Notes under the pieces: generated by a model
Databases searched by the model: none
Told to the model about the DNA's origin: nothing
Seen by the model: only the letters and a program-made list of their open reading frames with translations
Source: Lysinibacillus xylanilyticus
GTDB lineage: Bacteria; Bacillota; Bacilli; Bacillales_A; Planococcaceae
Direction of reading: 5' to 3'
NCBI RefSeq assembly: GCF_001183605.1
Contig: NZ_LFXJ01000005.1
Location: forward strand, 744,001 to 808,000
Length of the DNA stretch: 64,000 bases
Made by a program: the position numbers and the translations under genes
Part shown: positions 34,355 through 43,537 of the stretch, piece after piece
How the letters are laid out: each line of letters begins with the position of its first letter
How positions within the stretch are numbered: the first letter of the stretch is position 1

Positions 34355-34801
34355 TTATACCCCCAAGCGCTCTTTAAATGATTTTTTATAATTGCGTGAA
34401 ATGACTTCTTTTATTCCTAAAGTAAGCTCGATTTCCATTGTGCCATTAAAGGAAGCTTCAATATTTCTGATTTTTCTAGGATTAACGATGGCAGATTTAG
34501 AAATCCGAATAAATCCTTCCCCTAGTTGCTGCTCTAACTCGTACAAAGGTTTATTCATAAGTACACGATTACCATCGTCGCTATATAGTACTAAATCTTT
34601 GCCTTCCGTCCTAATAGCTATAACAGAACTAGGCTCGATAATATGTACTTTATTGTTAGCGGTCCCTGTTAAAATTTGTTGTTCTTCTTGTTGTAAGAGT
34701 GAGATTGCAGCCTGTATAGTTGGCGTTAATTTAGAAACGCAGATTGTTATGTAGGGTTCATCAATTTGTGGATCAATTTTTATGTCTATCTTCAACTCCA
34801 T
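34355..34801 (-). CDS. LytTR-domain transcriptional regulator
   Basis: A 148-residue regulator without a receiver domain. The N-terminal 50 residues are unassigned; residues 55-145 form a LytTR DNA-binding domain (SSVIAIRTEGKDLVLYSDDG, then LGEGFIRISKSAIVN and SRNYKKSFKERLG). ATG 34801 follows AGAGGTG. It is first in a two-gene operon with DUF3021. In many Bacillales such pairs precede an ABC transporter, which is absent here. Confidence 0.85.
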   Translation of the reverse strand: MELKIDIKIDPQIDEPYITICVSKLTPTIQAAISLLQQEEQQILTGTANNKVHIIEPSSVIAIRTEGKDLVLYSDDGNRVLMNKPLYELEQQLGEGFIRISKSAIVNPRKIRNIEASFNGTMEIELTLGIKEVISRNYKKSFKERLGV

Positions 34802-34890
34802 CACCTCTCTATAAAAATATACCATATATTACAAATCGAATAATGCAAGTTGTCATCCATAAAAAGCATTTCACCTTTCAATAAAGACAT

Positions 34891-34902
34891 GTTACATGTA
34901 AC
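34891..34902. promoter_or_regulatory. Perfect palindrome between divergent LytTR and CPBP genes
   Basis: GTTACATGTAAC is a perfect 12-bp palindrome in the shared promoter space, a possible operator. Confidence 0.45.
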
Positions 34903-34975
34903 GTATTGTTGCTAAACTTTGATGTCGTTATATTAGGCCTTAGAAACATTAATTTAATATAAGGGGACAGTTAAT

Positions 34976-35605
34976 ATGAACGAGATCACAACGCTAAAAG
35001 AGCGAAGAAAGGCAGGATGGATATTAGCAAGCATATCAAGTATGCTTTCATTAAGTGTTATTTTTTGGTATGTAACTAATCCTAAAAAATTTATTGAGAA
35101 TGGATTGGGCTATTCACCGGAAATATACCTGAACTTACCTATGTGGTTTTTCACTGCATTCATCGTAATCGGGTATATTTCCTATACAATGTTTGCAATA
35201 CCTTTAGTAAAAAGCAATTTGTTCACATTTTCTTGGCTTAAATTGATTGGTATATGGGCTGCTATTGTAAGTGGAATAGTAGAAGAAGTTGTATTTAGAC
35301 ATTTGCTCATGGAGTATGTATTATCTACTGGATTTTCAAATCTTTCACAAGTAATAATCTCAGGAATTGTGTTTGGAATTGCTCATGGCGCATGGATGTT
35401 ATTGCGAGGAGAGATGGAAATTGCGCTTCCAGCAATTCTTTCAACGACAATCTTAGGTTGTCTACTTGCGATGCTCTATATTTATACCGGAAGGAGCACC
35501 TTTGCACCAATTGTAGCCCATATTCTAATCAATATGGTAATAGAGCCATGGTTGATGCTAGCTGCCATTTCAGGGAAGTGGCAGCTAAATAAAAATTCAT
35601 GGTAA
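34976..35605 (+). CDS. CPBP-family intramembrane metalloprotease
   Basis: A 209-residue membrane protein with about six segments and the CPBP/Rce1-type motifs: EEVVFRHL (motif 1), FGIAHGAW (motif 2) and HILINM near the end (motif 3). Such proteins are membrane proteases or self-immunity factors for peptide antibiotics. AAGGGGA precedes ATG 34976. A palindrome lies about 75 bases upstream. Confidence 0.85.
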   Translation: MNEITTLKERRKAGWILASISSMLSLSVIFWYVTNPKKFIENGLGYSPEIYLNLPMWFFTAFIVIGYISYTMFAIPLVKSNLFTFSWLKLIGIWAAIVSGIVEEVVFRHLLMEYVLSTGFSNLSQVIISGIVFGIAHGAWMLLRGEMEIALPAILSTTILGCLLAMLYIYTGRSTFAPIVAHILINMVIEPWLMLAAISGKWQLNKNSW

Positions 35606-35754
35606 TAATTGAGAGGAATGTTGTGTAATTTCGCCCCTCGATATTAAATAATTTTATGGGAAAAGGTTATTTAATTTACCACCGTTAGCAAATTTGATGT
35701 TTTTTCAGGACCTATGAGGTTCAGTTGTTTAATCTAAACTCTTCAATTCCCATA

Positions 35755-36018
35755 AAAAAACGTATTAATCTTTCATTTTCTGTGATGAAGCGTCGATTTT
35801 ATCCGATGTGGATGGCTAACGGAGGGATTTAATTCAACCAGCTATAAGCTATTTTAGGATTAAGCCCATATTTTAGTTATTCCATTAAAGGGCGCGATTG
35901 TGGGAGAAGCGTCGCTGTTCTTATTAAACTAACGGGGTGCTTTACTTGAAGACCATTGAGCTGCTTAGACAGCTCTTTTTTTCTTATTGTACTAACGAAG
36001 CAGGCTAGTTCAATAAGG
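35755..36018 (+). repeat. Compound intergenic repeat cluster (copy E)
   Basis: 35755-35830 is a diverged copy of the C-type repeat (ATTAATCTTTCATTTTCTG through GATGGCTAACGG). Next comes CCATTAAAGGGCGCGATTG. 35921-36018 is a composite element with the best terminator hairpin of the family, GAGCTG-CTTAGA-CAGCTC and seven T, and the palindrome at its end. Confidence 0.8.
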
Positions 36019-36147
36019 AATGGCAAGCTAGATGAAGGATATTTTATAAAGTTGGTCGAATATAACCCTTGTCCAAATGAAAATAATTAACCCATTTTCA
36101 TTTAGGAGTTTGAAAAGCAATAATTTAAAATAGATGAGGGTGAAATA

Positions 36148-36267
36148 ATGAATATTTCAGTATTAGGTTGTGGACGTTGGGGAACCTTTTTGGCTTGGTA
36201 CGCTAATAAAGTTGGGCACGATGTTATGTTATGGGGGAGAGAAAACTCCAGGAATTTTAAACATTAA
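36148..36267 (+). pseudogene. N-terminal fragment of glycerol-3-phosphate dehydrogenase (GpsA-like)
   Basis: ATG 36148 behind GAGGGTG gives MNISVLGCGRWGTFLAWYAN, then KVGHDVMLWGRENSRNFKH and a stop. GxGxWG with the following strand is the NAD-binding start of GpsA-type enzymes. Only 39 residues remain. A short tail in the next frame (TLKDLFLRPV) is followed by a terminator. It lies immediately after a palindromic repeat cluster. Confidence 0.8.
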
Positions 36268-36343
36268 AAGATTTATTTTTAAGACCTGTAAAATTTGAGT
36301 TTGAGTAAGAATATGCCATATCTTTTCCTTTAAACAGAAATCA

Positions 36344-36375
36344 AGACTTCACGATTATATTGGAGTCTTTTTTTG
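36344..36375 (+). terminator. Terminator after the gpsA-like fragment
   Basis: AAGACTT pairs with AGTCTT, followed by a T-run. Confidence 0.75.
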
Positions 36376-36887
36376 TTTGTCTTTACACGACAAAAATAAC
36401 TCATAATCGTGCTGCGGATTGTGTACTGTGCTCGATTACAGGAGGATATGATGGGAAGACGTGAGAACTGTCAAGTGACGAGTTAAAAGTGGTTCAGAAG
36501 GATAAGACAGATGAAAAAGCATTTGAGAAGTTTTAAGAGATTATTACTAAAAGTTGTATGGAGCATTTTAGAATGAAGAGGAGATGATTAAATCGAGCGG
36601 ATGAATTTAAACTTCTTACGGAATGAAAGCAAGAGAGTTACCATTAGAACTTGGCAAATAAAGGGGTGAATGAATAAATTTATTATGTAAACTATGTTCG
36701 GAGATTTGAAATGAAGTGGAATAATTCAATTAGAACATCCAAAAGAGTATTTAATCCTTACACATTTCATTGCCACTTTCTTTTTTTAATAGTTGACTGT
36801 CAAAACAGTCTATCCGCAATGACAATTATATGTGTAGGTTCGAATTCATTGTATCCTAATACCTGCAAGTTAGGGACAAACAGAAAA
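36376..36887. other. Intergenic stretch without a supported gene
   Basis: Several short frames occur, none with a ribosome site plus a protein-like sequence. Possibly remnants of small genes. Confidence 0.5.
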
Positions 36888-36918
36888 AATCACCCATGTC
36901 ATTGCGAGTGATTTTTAA
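36888..36918 (-). terminator. Terminator of the GNAT gene
   Basis: On the minus strand AAAAATCACTC pairs with GGGTGATTTTT, with TTTTTT at the end. Confidence 0.8.
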
Positions 36919-36922
36919 AAAT

Positions 36923-37402
36923 CTAATAGATAGTTAGGTTCATAATAATTTGCTCGCCAATACGTCCCATTCTTCTTTCCCCGTTATCGACAAAGCCAAC
37001 TTTTAAATACAAATTTTGAGCCGGAATATTTTTATGATTAACGACTAAAACAACTTCATTACAATCTTTAAATTTTCTTTTAATAAATTCAGGCAGTGCT
37101 AGCATCCCTATTTTTGCGTATCCTTTTCCTTGTTGTTTATGGTCAACAGACAATGCAGTAAGCAGCATAGCTTTTGGATTATTAGAGTACTCTTTTACTC
37201 TTTCTGTTGCATGCAGGACAAAAAATCCTACAGGTATATTGTGATTCAAAATAACAATCGGGTATTGTCCAACCATTTCAATAGAAATATCTTTTGGAAG
37301 GGCAGTAAATTGACTTTGTTCGTCCGGAAGCTCGAAGTCATTCAAAATATCGACATACTCTTCTGAAAAATGTACTAATTCAATGGTGTTCGTTTTTTGC
37401 AT
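36923..37402 (-). CDS. GNAT-family N-acetyltransferase
   Basis: A 159-residue GNAT. The acetyl-CoA pyrophosphate loop is QQGKGYAK near residue 112, preceded by the strand LLTALSVDHK and followed by NIPAQNLYLKVGF. Substrate unknown. ATG 37402 has GGAGG upstream. A perfect palindrome lies in its promoter region. Single gene with its own terminator. Confidence 0.88.
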   Translation of the reverse strand: MQKTNTIELVHFSEEYVDILNDFELPDEQSQFTALPKDISIEMVGQYPIVILNHNIPVGFFVLHATERVKEYSNNPKAMLLTALSVDHKQQGKGYAKIGMLALPEFIKRKFKDCNEVVLVVNHKNIPAQNLYLKVGFVDNGERRMGRIGEQIIMNLTIY

Positions 37403-37437
37403 AAAATTGCCTCCTTTTTTATTATTCTAATACCAGA

Positions 37438-37449
37438 ACGAACGTTCGT
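37438..37449. promoter_or_regulatory. Perfect palindrome upstream of the GNAT gene
   Basis: ACGAACGTTCGT is a perfect 12-bp palindrome 36 bases before the gene start, possibly an operator for a TetR-type or similar repressor. Confidence 0.4.
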
Positions 37450-37572
37450 CAAGAGACTTAATTTATAAATGATATGTATTCATCTTTAATTTGATGGTGA
37501 AATATAGTTAATCAACACGTCTGATAGATTATATTAATATTAAAAGAAGTGGAAAATTAGGGGGAATGGAAA

Positions 37573-38001
37573 ATGGTGTTACTTAAATATGAAGTAGAGG
37601 AATACGAGCTAACAATGTTAAAAGAAGTTTATCAATCAGTAGGATGGATGAAACATGACGAACGCATAATAAAAAAAGTTTTCAATGCAAGTACACATCA
37701 AGTTTTCGCAGTAAAAGATCATAAAATTATAGGTTTTGCGAGAGCTCTTTCAGATGGTACCTTTAATGCTGCGATTTATGATGTTGTAGTACATAAAGAT
37801 TATCAAGGAAGTGGGATAGCTAGAACTCTTTTAGAGGATATCATTCAGCAATTAGCAGATGTTTCTTGTATTCAGTTAATTGCAACGACAGGAAATGAAC
37901 CTTTTTACGAAAAGATCGGCTTTAAAAAATTGAAAACGGGTATGGCAATATACAAAAATCCGCAACTAGCAGAGGAGTATTTGGAAAGCAATAATTCTTG
38001 A
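37573..38001 (+). CDS. GNAT-family N-acetyltransferase
   Basis: A 142-residue GNAT with the acetyl-CoA loop [11 protein letters not shown] near residue 77 and the C-terminal [13 protein letters not shown] pattern shared with small YvbK/Gna1-like enzymes. Substrate unknown. GGGGGAA stands before ATG 37573. Single gene followed by a terminator. Confidence 0.88.
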   Translation: MVLLKYEVEEYELTMLKEVYQSVGWMKHDERIIKKVFNASTHQVFAVKDHKIIGFARALSDGTFNAAIYDVVVHKDYQGSGIARTLLEDIIQQLADVSCIQLIATTGNEPFYEKIGFKKLKTGMAIYKNPQLAEEYLESNNS

Positions 38002-38018
38002 GGAGGAGAATACAAAAA

Positions 38019-38047
38019 AGCTGTAGCGTACGGCATCGCTACAGCTT
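38019..38047 (+). terminator. Terminator after the GNAT gene
   Basis: AAGCTGTAGCG pairs with CGCTACAGCTT. Confidence 0.85.
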
Positions 38048-38411
38048 AATATTGACTTGCTTAGGTTAGTCAGTAAAGCGATTATATCATACAATAGGGA
38101 AAACTAAAAATAACAACAGCTATATTTGATGAAGTATTTAAACATAAGGAAAAATTTAAAGAAATCACTTGTTTTCATTTAAATCTTCAACAAACAATTC
38201 TAAATGAAATTTCATTCATTATCCTTTCACTTCACTACCTTATTTGAAATTAAATCCCCCAAAAAAATCCGAACGCGAATTCTGACATGTAAGTGTTTAA
38301 TAAAAAAAATATCATTTGTCCTTGAATCTCCAGTAGCGTCACCTTTTATGATGAATTTAGTTACTCACTTTAGAAGGTAACAATCAAATATGCTATTGGA
38401 GGAAAAGTACA
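38048..38411. other. Intergenic stretch, nothing recognised
   Basis: AT-rich, with no supported gene. TTGGAGGAAAAG ahead of 38412 is the ribosome site of the next gene. Confidence 0.5.
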
Positions 38412-38750
38412 ATGAAAAAAGAGACTTTATTAAACAGAGGATTGGCAAGTTTAATGCATCTGTTCTCGCTATTATTAACCTTTATTTTGCCAATATTGGT
38501 ATACTTAGTATCAAGGGATAAGAATAAATATTTTGCTGACCATGCAAAAGAAGGGATGAACCTTCATTTTACTTTCTTTCCAGTTTTTTTGTTATTAACT
38601 TTTATTTCTAAAAAATGGAGCGCAGTTTCAATCCTTTCTTTTACACTTATTATTCTTGAAACAATATTAATTTTAATTGCAGCAATCTATACTTTAAATG
38701 GAAAAAAGTTTTCTTATCCCGTTATAAGATACTTTAAAGTCAATCATTAA
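38412..38750 (+). CDS. DUF4870-like small membrane protein
   Basis: A 112-residue protein with three membrane segments and the loop FADHAKEGMNLHFTFF between the first and second, as in the DUF4870/Tic20-like family. It stands twelve bases upstream of a MerR-type regulator and is likely in one transcript with it. Confidence 0.75.
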   Translation: MKKETLLNRGLASLMHLFSLLLTFILPILVYLVSRDKNKYFADHAKEGMNLHFTFFPVFLLLTFISKKWSAVSILSFTLIILETILILIAAIYTLNGKKFSYPVIRYFKVNH

Positions 38751-38762
38751 GGAGAGAATAAT

Positions 38763-39536
38763 TTGTCGGGGAAAGGTATTTTTACGATAGGTGAACTTGT
38801 GCAAAAGTCTGGTGTTAGTATTAGAACACTTCGATATTATGACAGCATAGACCTACTGAAACCAAGTGATTATACAGAGGGTGGACATAGACTATATTCT
38901 ACAGAGGGCCTATCTACATTACAAAACATTAAGTCATTACAGTTTCTAGGCTTGTCGCTAAAGGAAATTAAAGACGTACTGCAAAAAAACACTGTTAAAG
39001 GTGAAATTATCTTAAAATCGTTAAACGATCAAAAACAGTTATTTGAAGCGAAAAAACTTGAAATTATAAATGTATTATCTGATTTAAACCATCTTATTGA
39101 AACAGTGAAAGATGAGGAAATCATCAATATCGAGATATTTTGTGCTATGCTACAAAAATTAATGTTTGCTGAGAATACTGAAACATGGTTTAAAGAACAC
39201 TTTTCAGATATAACTGATGAATTATTTAGTATAAATAAATCCGAAGAAATCGATTTAGATAAAAAATGGACTAAAGTTTTATCAGAAATTAAACATTTAA
39301 CATTTACAGAAGCTATACCTTCTACAAAAGAAGCCCAAGAGACTGTTAAAACACTTCTGCAACTTATGAATGAAACCGTGAAAGGAAATTTAGATATGAT
39401 GGAAAAAAAGCTACCATTCACAGAATCGTTGAAATTTCCGAATCCTTTTACAGAAAAGGAGCAAATATTTTTAAAAGAAGCGATAAGTATATATCAAAAT
39501 AATTGTTACAACACCCAGGCGACGATACAGAATTAA
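38763..39536 (+). CDS. MerR-family transcriptional regulator
   Basis: A 257-residue regulator. Residues 6-75 are the MerR helix-turn-helix and wing (FTIGELVQKSGVSIRTLRYY, then YTEGGHRLYS). A coiled coil follows, then a long helical C-terminal effector region with no clear metal cysteines at the dimer end, so a TipA-like or drug/stress role is more likely than metal. TTG 38763 has AAGGAGAG upstream and follows the DUF4870-like gene closely. A 26-codon fragment (ELRYEYPAMKTTQVEKLLV) overlaps its 3' end and runs to 39589. Confidence 0.88.
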   Translation: MSGKGIFTIGELVQKSGVSIRTLRYYDSIDLLKPSDYTEGGHRLYSTEGLSTLQNIKSLQFLGLSLKEIKDVLQKNTVKGEIILKSLNDQKQLFEAKKLEIINVLSDLNHLIETVKDEEIINIEIFCAMLQKLMFAENTETWFKEHFSDITDELFSINKSEEIDLDKKWTKVLSEIKHLTFTEAIPSTKEAQETVKTLLQLMNETVKGNLDMMEKKLPFTESLKFPNPFTEKEQIFLKEAISIYQNNCYNTQATIQN

Positions 39537-39591
39537 GATATGAATATCCGGCAATGAAAACGACGCAAGTAGAAAAATTGCTAGTATGAAA

Positions 39592-39628
39592 ATTAAACCC
39601 CAATTGTGTCTAACAATTGGGGTTTAAT
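39592..39628 (+). terminator. Terminator after the merR-like gene
   Basis: ATTAAACCCCAATTGT pairs with ACAATTGGGGTTTAAT. Confidence 0.9.
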
Positions 39629-40070
39629 GAAGAGTTTAATCAGTAAATGTTGTGGTAGCAAATCACATGCCTGCTCCAATTAAAGCTGCATAAATCATAA
39701 ATAACCCTATAGGAGTTTCAATTGAAGCTGATGACAATCCAATACGACAGATAAAAAATAATAGTCAATAAACGTACTATCAATATACGAACTAAAAAGT
39801 ATATGATAGTCTTTACCATTGAACTTTAACTAAATTCTCCTATAAAGCCTCAAACTTTACACCACATACTTTGATAATCACAGTTAATATCCTCTCGTAC
39901 ATATCTATAGAAAAAATCAGTGAATCACATAAGAATACGATTCAAGACATATAAATAAAGGTGGCTTAAAAATAACAGTCTAAAAGCATTGATGAAAATT
40001 AAGAAAATATTCAGTTTTTGGTAAGAAAAATATTAACTTTGTGATATATACTTATAAAAAAAGGAAATTA
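39629..40070. other. Intergenic stretch with a minus-strand membrane protein remnant
   Basis: On the minus strand near 39745-39662 a short frame reads GLSSASIETPIGLFMIYAAL and IGAGM before a stop, like the end of a membrane protein. Otherwise nothing seen. AAGGAA at 40062-40067 is the ribosome site of the next gene. Confidence 0.4.
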
Positions 40071-40682
40071 ATGAAACCGTTTGAATATTTAAAACGTATT
40101 GGTAGTAGGAAGAATATTGAAGTAGGTGAGGACATGGCATACACCATTTACATAGTATTAACAAAAACAGGTACATTACTATCAAAAGCAATAGGCATGT
40201 ATACTGGAAAAGAGATGAACCATGCGTCCATTGCTTTTGATGAGGAGCTCTTTGAAATGTATAGCTTTGGACGTAGACAATTAAACAATCCTTTAAGTGG
40301 GGGTTTTTTGCGAGAAGATGCAGAAAGAGGACTATTTGAAACAGCTGATTGTGTCATTTATCGTTGCAAAATATCTCATTATCAATACTTAGAGATGATG
40401 AAAATCGTACAACATATGTATTGGAATCGTGATCGCTATAAATATAATTTTATTGGGCTTTTTGGAGTTATGATGCAAAGGGAGGTTCGAAGAGAGCGTG
40501 CCTATTTTTGCTCGCAATTTGTGGCGATGCTATTAAAGGTTGGTGGGCTGAAAGTTTGTCAAAACCCAGCATTAATGACACCTCATTGTATCGCACAATT
40601 ACCTTACTTAGAAAAAGTATATGCTGGGAAGCTAGCAGACTATTTACAAAGTGTACGTTCACCAGCAATGTTATACGGCTAG
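40071..40682 (+). CDS. YiiX-like permuted NlpC/P60-fold hydrolase
   Basis: A 203-residue protein with the pattern of permuted papain-like (YiiX/LRAT-type) enzymes. His 51 sits in EMNHASIAFDEELFEMYSFG, and Cys 147 in RAYFCSQFVAMLLK follows about 95 residues later. Members cleave amide or ester bonds in cell wall or lipid substrates; the substrate here is unknown. There is no signal peptide. ATG 40071 is preferred over GTG 40041 because AAGGAA precedes it. Confidence 0.7.
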   Translation: MKPFEYLKRIGSRKNIEVGEDMAYTIYIVLTKTGTLLSKAIGMYTGKEMNHASIAFDEELFEMYSFGRRQLNNPLSGGFLREDAERGLFETADCVIYRCKISHYQYLEMMKIVQHMYWNRDRYKYNFIGLFGVMMQREVRRERAYFCSQFVAMLLKVGGLKVCQNPALMTPHCIAQLPYLEKVYAGKLADYLQSVRSPAMLYG

Positions 40683-40730
40683 GGAGAAACCTCATATTAT
40701 TTTAATTATTTTTTATCCCCGCAATCATAA

Positions 40731-40760
40731 CGCCTCGGCGCATCTAGATATCCGTCGAGG
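40731..40760 (+). terminator. Hairpin after the YiiX-like gene
   Basis: GCCTCGGCG pairs with CGTCGAGGC, GC-rich, with a weak T-tail. Confidence 0.65.
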
Positions 40761-40944
40761 CTTCACATTTAGGCCCTGTCTCTACAGAGTGTCATAGGAC
40801 TTAGTAACTTGATCCCGTAAATTCACTCGATGCCACTGATTAATAAAAATAGCTAGTAAAATTGGGTATTATTCTCTTTATAGTGTGTTATATACTTTAT
40901 AGTAGAATTATATGGAATATAGGAATACATAGGAGGCGTTGTTG

Positions 40945-42006
40945 ATGAGCGAAGAAGTAAATGCATCTGGTTGGGACGCGATTGATCAGGAATTATTAAA
41001 AGTTTACGGAGACCAGGAGCCGAAGCATTATGGAACCGTTATTCCATATTTATTAGGAGGCGAAGATCCGCTTGAAGGAATCAGTGCCTATAAAAGTGAG
41101 ACACCAGTTCCACACTGGCATTTTGTAACTTATGGATTTTCTGAATTATATGAAAAAGATTCAGAGGATGCTGAATGCAGCGGATATGGGTTTGAGTTAA
41201 CATTTCGTCTTGCACGAAAAGAAGATGAGGAGGAGCCACCAGCGTGGGCGTTGAATTTGCTGCAAAACATGGGAAGATATGTTTTTGACAGTGGCAATGT
41301 TTTCAGAGCAGGCGATTATTTGGATGCTAACGGTCCAATCTGCCAAGGAGCTGACACTCTTTTAACGGCGCTTGCATTTACGATAGATCCTGAGTTGCCT
41401 GCGATTGATACACCAAATGGACAGTTGGAGTTTATTCAAATGGTAGGCATAACAGAAGATGAGCTTGAGGCGATGCAAACTTGGAATACTATCGGTGTAC
41501 TAAATGCAGGTCTTGAGTATATCCCGAGCTATGTTACTGATTTATCTCGTGCATCTCTTTTACAGATTTCATCCATTGCCGAAGCTGTAGAAAAAGGAAT
41601 GGCGGAAGAAGGCTCCAATACCGGCTATTTATTTGTGGACCAACTAGCTTGGGAGCAGGGGAAAAAGGGATTGTTCAGTAAACAACCTAATAAGTTAACG
41701 TTGGGGGCAAAACAAGCGGGAATAATCGGCAAACTATTACGCGGACGGATTTTAAAAGGGAAAAGACTAACCTTAGTTGGTCGAGAAATACGAGTTGTAT
41801 TTGAGCCAGGAGAAAAATGTGGGTATAGCGTGGAAGAAGCGGATATTACCATCACATTAAATGACAAGGCAGTTATGGAACTCAATCAAAACTTAATGCC
41901 GCAAGAACAAGAGTTTAAAGTATCCTCTATACCGGGGCTTTCCATTCAAATTGCAAAAACGTATATTAAAGATCAGCAAGGAAACGTTGTAGAAACAATC
42001 GGATGA
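40945..42006 (+). CDS. Suppressor-of-fused (SUFU) domain protein
   Basis: A 353-residue cytosolic protein. The N-terminal two thirds match the SUFU domain: WDAIDQELLKVYGDQEPKHY, then PHWHFVTYGFSELYEK and GYGFELTFRL, with WALNLLQNMGRYVF later. SUFU is named from animal Hedgehog signalling; bacterial members are often immunity proteins or of unknown role. The C-terminal 120 residues are extra. ATG 40945 follows AGGAGG by eight bases. No toxin-like neighbour is visible. Confidence 0.85.
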   Translation: MSEEVNASGWDAIDQELLKVYGDQEPKHYGTVIPYLLGGEDPLEGISAYKSETPVPHWHFVTYGFSELYEKDSEDAECSGYGFELTFRLARKEDEEEPPAWALNLLQNMGRYVFDSGNVFRAGDYLDANGPICQGADTLLTALAFTIDPELPAIDTPNGQLEFIQMVGITEDELEAMQTWNTIGVLNAGLEYIPSYVTDLSRASLLQISSIAEAVEKGMAEEGSNTGYLFVDQLAWEQGKKGLFSKQPNKLTLGAKQAGIIGKLLRGRILKGKRLTLVGREIRVVFEPGEKCGYSVEEADITITLNDKAVMELNQNLMPQEQEFKVSSIPGLSIQIAKTYIKDQQGNVVETIG

Positions 42007-42016
42007 TAGAATATAG

Positions 42017-42086
42017 TCTCCCGCTAAAACGAACAGTATATCCAAATGATGTGTCTTTGGGTTCGTATAATAGTGGGAGATTTTTT
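42017..42086 (+). terminator. Terminator after the SUFU gene
   Basis: TCTCCCGCTA pairs with TAGTGGGAGA, with inner GAAC/GTTC pairing and six T at the end. Confidence 0.85.
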
Positions 42087-42282
42087 ATTAACCAGATTCT
42101 TTTGAATCAGACCGAACATCGTAAGCTCCTTCTAAGGGAGCAACATCCAGAATTCAGATAACAATCCACGTGCAATCCTCATTTAAAACTTTTTCAAGAA
42201 AACTAACAATACTACAATGTTCAATCTTATAGTTAAACCTTTTCTGCTATAATGAATGACTGTAGAGATTGGGGTGATAAAA

Positions 42283-42717
42283 ATGCATATCGTTACAATT
42301 GAAGGCGTGCCATATGATTGGTTTAAGCAATTACAGGAAATTCATGCACATGTATTTGATGGAGCAAATCTACCACTAGAAAAACTTGAGAGTAAAGAAG
42401 GACTCGTTTGTTTATTAGCAGTAGAAAATGAAGATATCATAGGCTTTAAAATAGGTTACACACACCCTGATGGCATTTTTTATAGCTGGTTAGGAGGTGT
42501 CCATGAAAAGAAACGGGGTCAGGGAGTTGCCAGTCAATTAATGAGGCGGCAACATGAACACCTACAGGCACTTGGCTTTAAAAAAGTTCGTACATATGGA
42601 AGAAATGAGCGAAAAGCAATGCTTATCACAAATCTTAAACACGGATTTGATATTGTCTCAACTTTTGTGGATAAAAAAGATCGACATAAAATAGTGTTTG
42701 AAAAAACATTGGAATAG
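42283..42717 (+). CDS. GNAT-family N-acetyltransferase
   Basis: A 144-residue GNAT with the acetyl-CoA loop KRGQGVASQLMRRQ and the strand WLGGVHEK before it. The tail RNERKAMLITNLKHGF is typical of small GNATs. ATG 42283 has GGGGTGA upstream. The next gene begins ten bases after its stop, with ribosome site GGAG overlapping the stop, so the two are probably one operon with the YbjQ gene. Substrate unknown. Confidence 0.85.
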   Translation: MHIVTIEGVPYDWFKQLQEIHAHVFDGANLPLEKLESKEGLVCLLAVENEDIIGFKIGYTHPDGIFYSWLGGVHEKKRGQGVASQLMRRQHEHLQALGFKKVRTYGRNERKAMLITNLKHGFDIVSTFVDKKDRHKIVFEKTLE

Positions 42718-42727
42718 GAGTTTTATT

Positions 42728-43207
42728 ATGAAGGCATACTTAGCAAATGGATTATTTTCTTTAGGAGATCGTTTAGTCAATGAGCAGCTCGCTGCGGCAA
42801 TTAGAGAGGCAGTACCAGGTATTGAATTATACGTACCACAGGAGAATGATGCGATAAATGATAAAACGGCATATGCAGATAGCTTAGCGATTGCGCAAGC
42901 GGATTTAGAGATGCTGCAAAATAGTGATGTATTAGTAGCCGTTTTAGATGGCGTTGAGATTGACTCAGGTGTAGCAGCAGAGATTGGTGCATTTGCGATG
43001 CTGAATCGACCAATCGTAGGCGTATTTACAGATGTTCGTCAACAAGGCCGGGACAATATGATGAAAATAGAGGCACTTGTACGGGACGGAATGGAAAATC
43101 AGTTTGTTTATCGTAATTTATTTGTTATTGGCCTGATTAAGCGCACGGGAGTGATTACGACTTCCATTGCTGAAGCAGTTCAAGCTGTTGAAAAATATGA
43201 AAAATAG
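42728..43207 (+). CDS. Nucleoside 2-deoxyribosyltransferase-like protein
   Basis: A 159-residue protein of the nucleoside 2-deoxyribosyltransferase superfamily. It begins MKAYLANGLFSLGDRLVNEQ and has DVLVAVLDGVEIDSGVAAEI, containing the D-x-G-x-E-hydrophobic-D-S-G stretch of the family, then GVFTDVRQQGRDN. The usual reaction moves deoxyribose between bases, or hydrolyses nucleotides. ATG 42728 follows AGGAG. It sits in an operon with a GNAT gene before and a YbjQ gene after. Confidence 0.88.
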   Translation: MKAYLANGLFSLGDRLVNEQLAAAIREAVPGIELYVPQENDAINDKTAYADSLAIAQADLEMLQNSDVLVAVLDGVEIDSGVAAEIGAFAMLNRPIVGVFTDVRQQGRDNMMKIEALVRDGMENQFVYRNLFVIGLIKRTGVITTSIAEAVQAVEKYEK

Positions 43208-43219
43208 GAGGAGTATTGT

Positions 43220-43537
43220 ATGTTACTATCAACAACAGATATTGTAGTAGGAAAAGAAATTGTAGAAACTATAGGTTTAGTAAAAGGTAATTCGGTACAA
43301 TCGAGAAATATTGGCCGCGATATGATGGCTGGACTTCGCAATATTGTCGGAGGAGAGATGAAGGAGTATGCAGAAATGCTCGTTCGCTCCCGAGAAATTG
43401 CTACGCAAGATATGGAGGAAGAGGCAAGACGACTAGGGGCAAATGCTATTGTTGGGATAAGATTTTCCACATCATCTGTTATGGAAGGTACATCAGAGGT
43501 ATTAGCATACGGAACAGCGGTAAGAGTAAAGGAATAA
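43220..43537 (+). CDS. YbjQ/UPF0145 family protein
   Basis: A 105-residue protein matching YbjQ: GLVKGNSVQSRNIGRDMMAG, then ARRLGANAIVGIRFSTSSVM and the C-terminal EVLAYGTAVRV. The family forms pentamers; function is unknown. It starts 12 bases after the deoxyribosyltransferase gene with AGGAGG before ATG 43220, and ends the operon. Confidence 0.93.
   Translation: MLLSTTDIVVGKEIVETIGLVKGNSVQSRNIGRDMMAGLRNIVGGEMKEYAEMLVRSREIATQDMEEEARRLGANAIVGIRFSTSSVMEGTSEVLAYGTAVRVKE

Noticed and set aside
37438-37449. LexA box upstream of a GNAT gene
   Set aside because: CGAAC and GTTCG touch without the four-base spacer that a LexA site needs; kept only as an unassigned palindrome.
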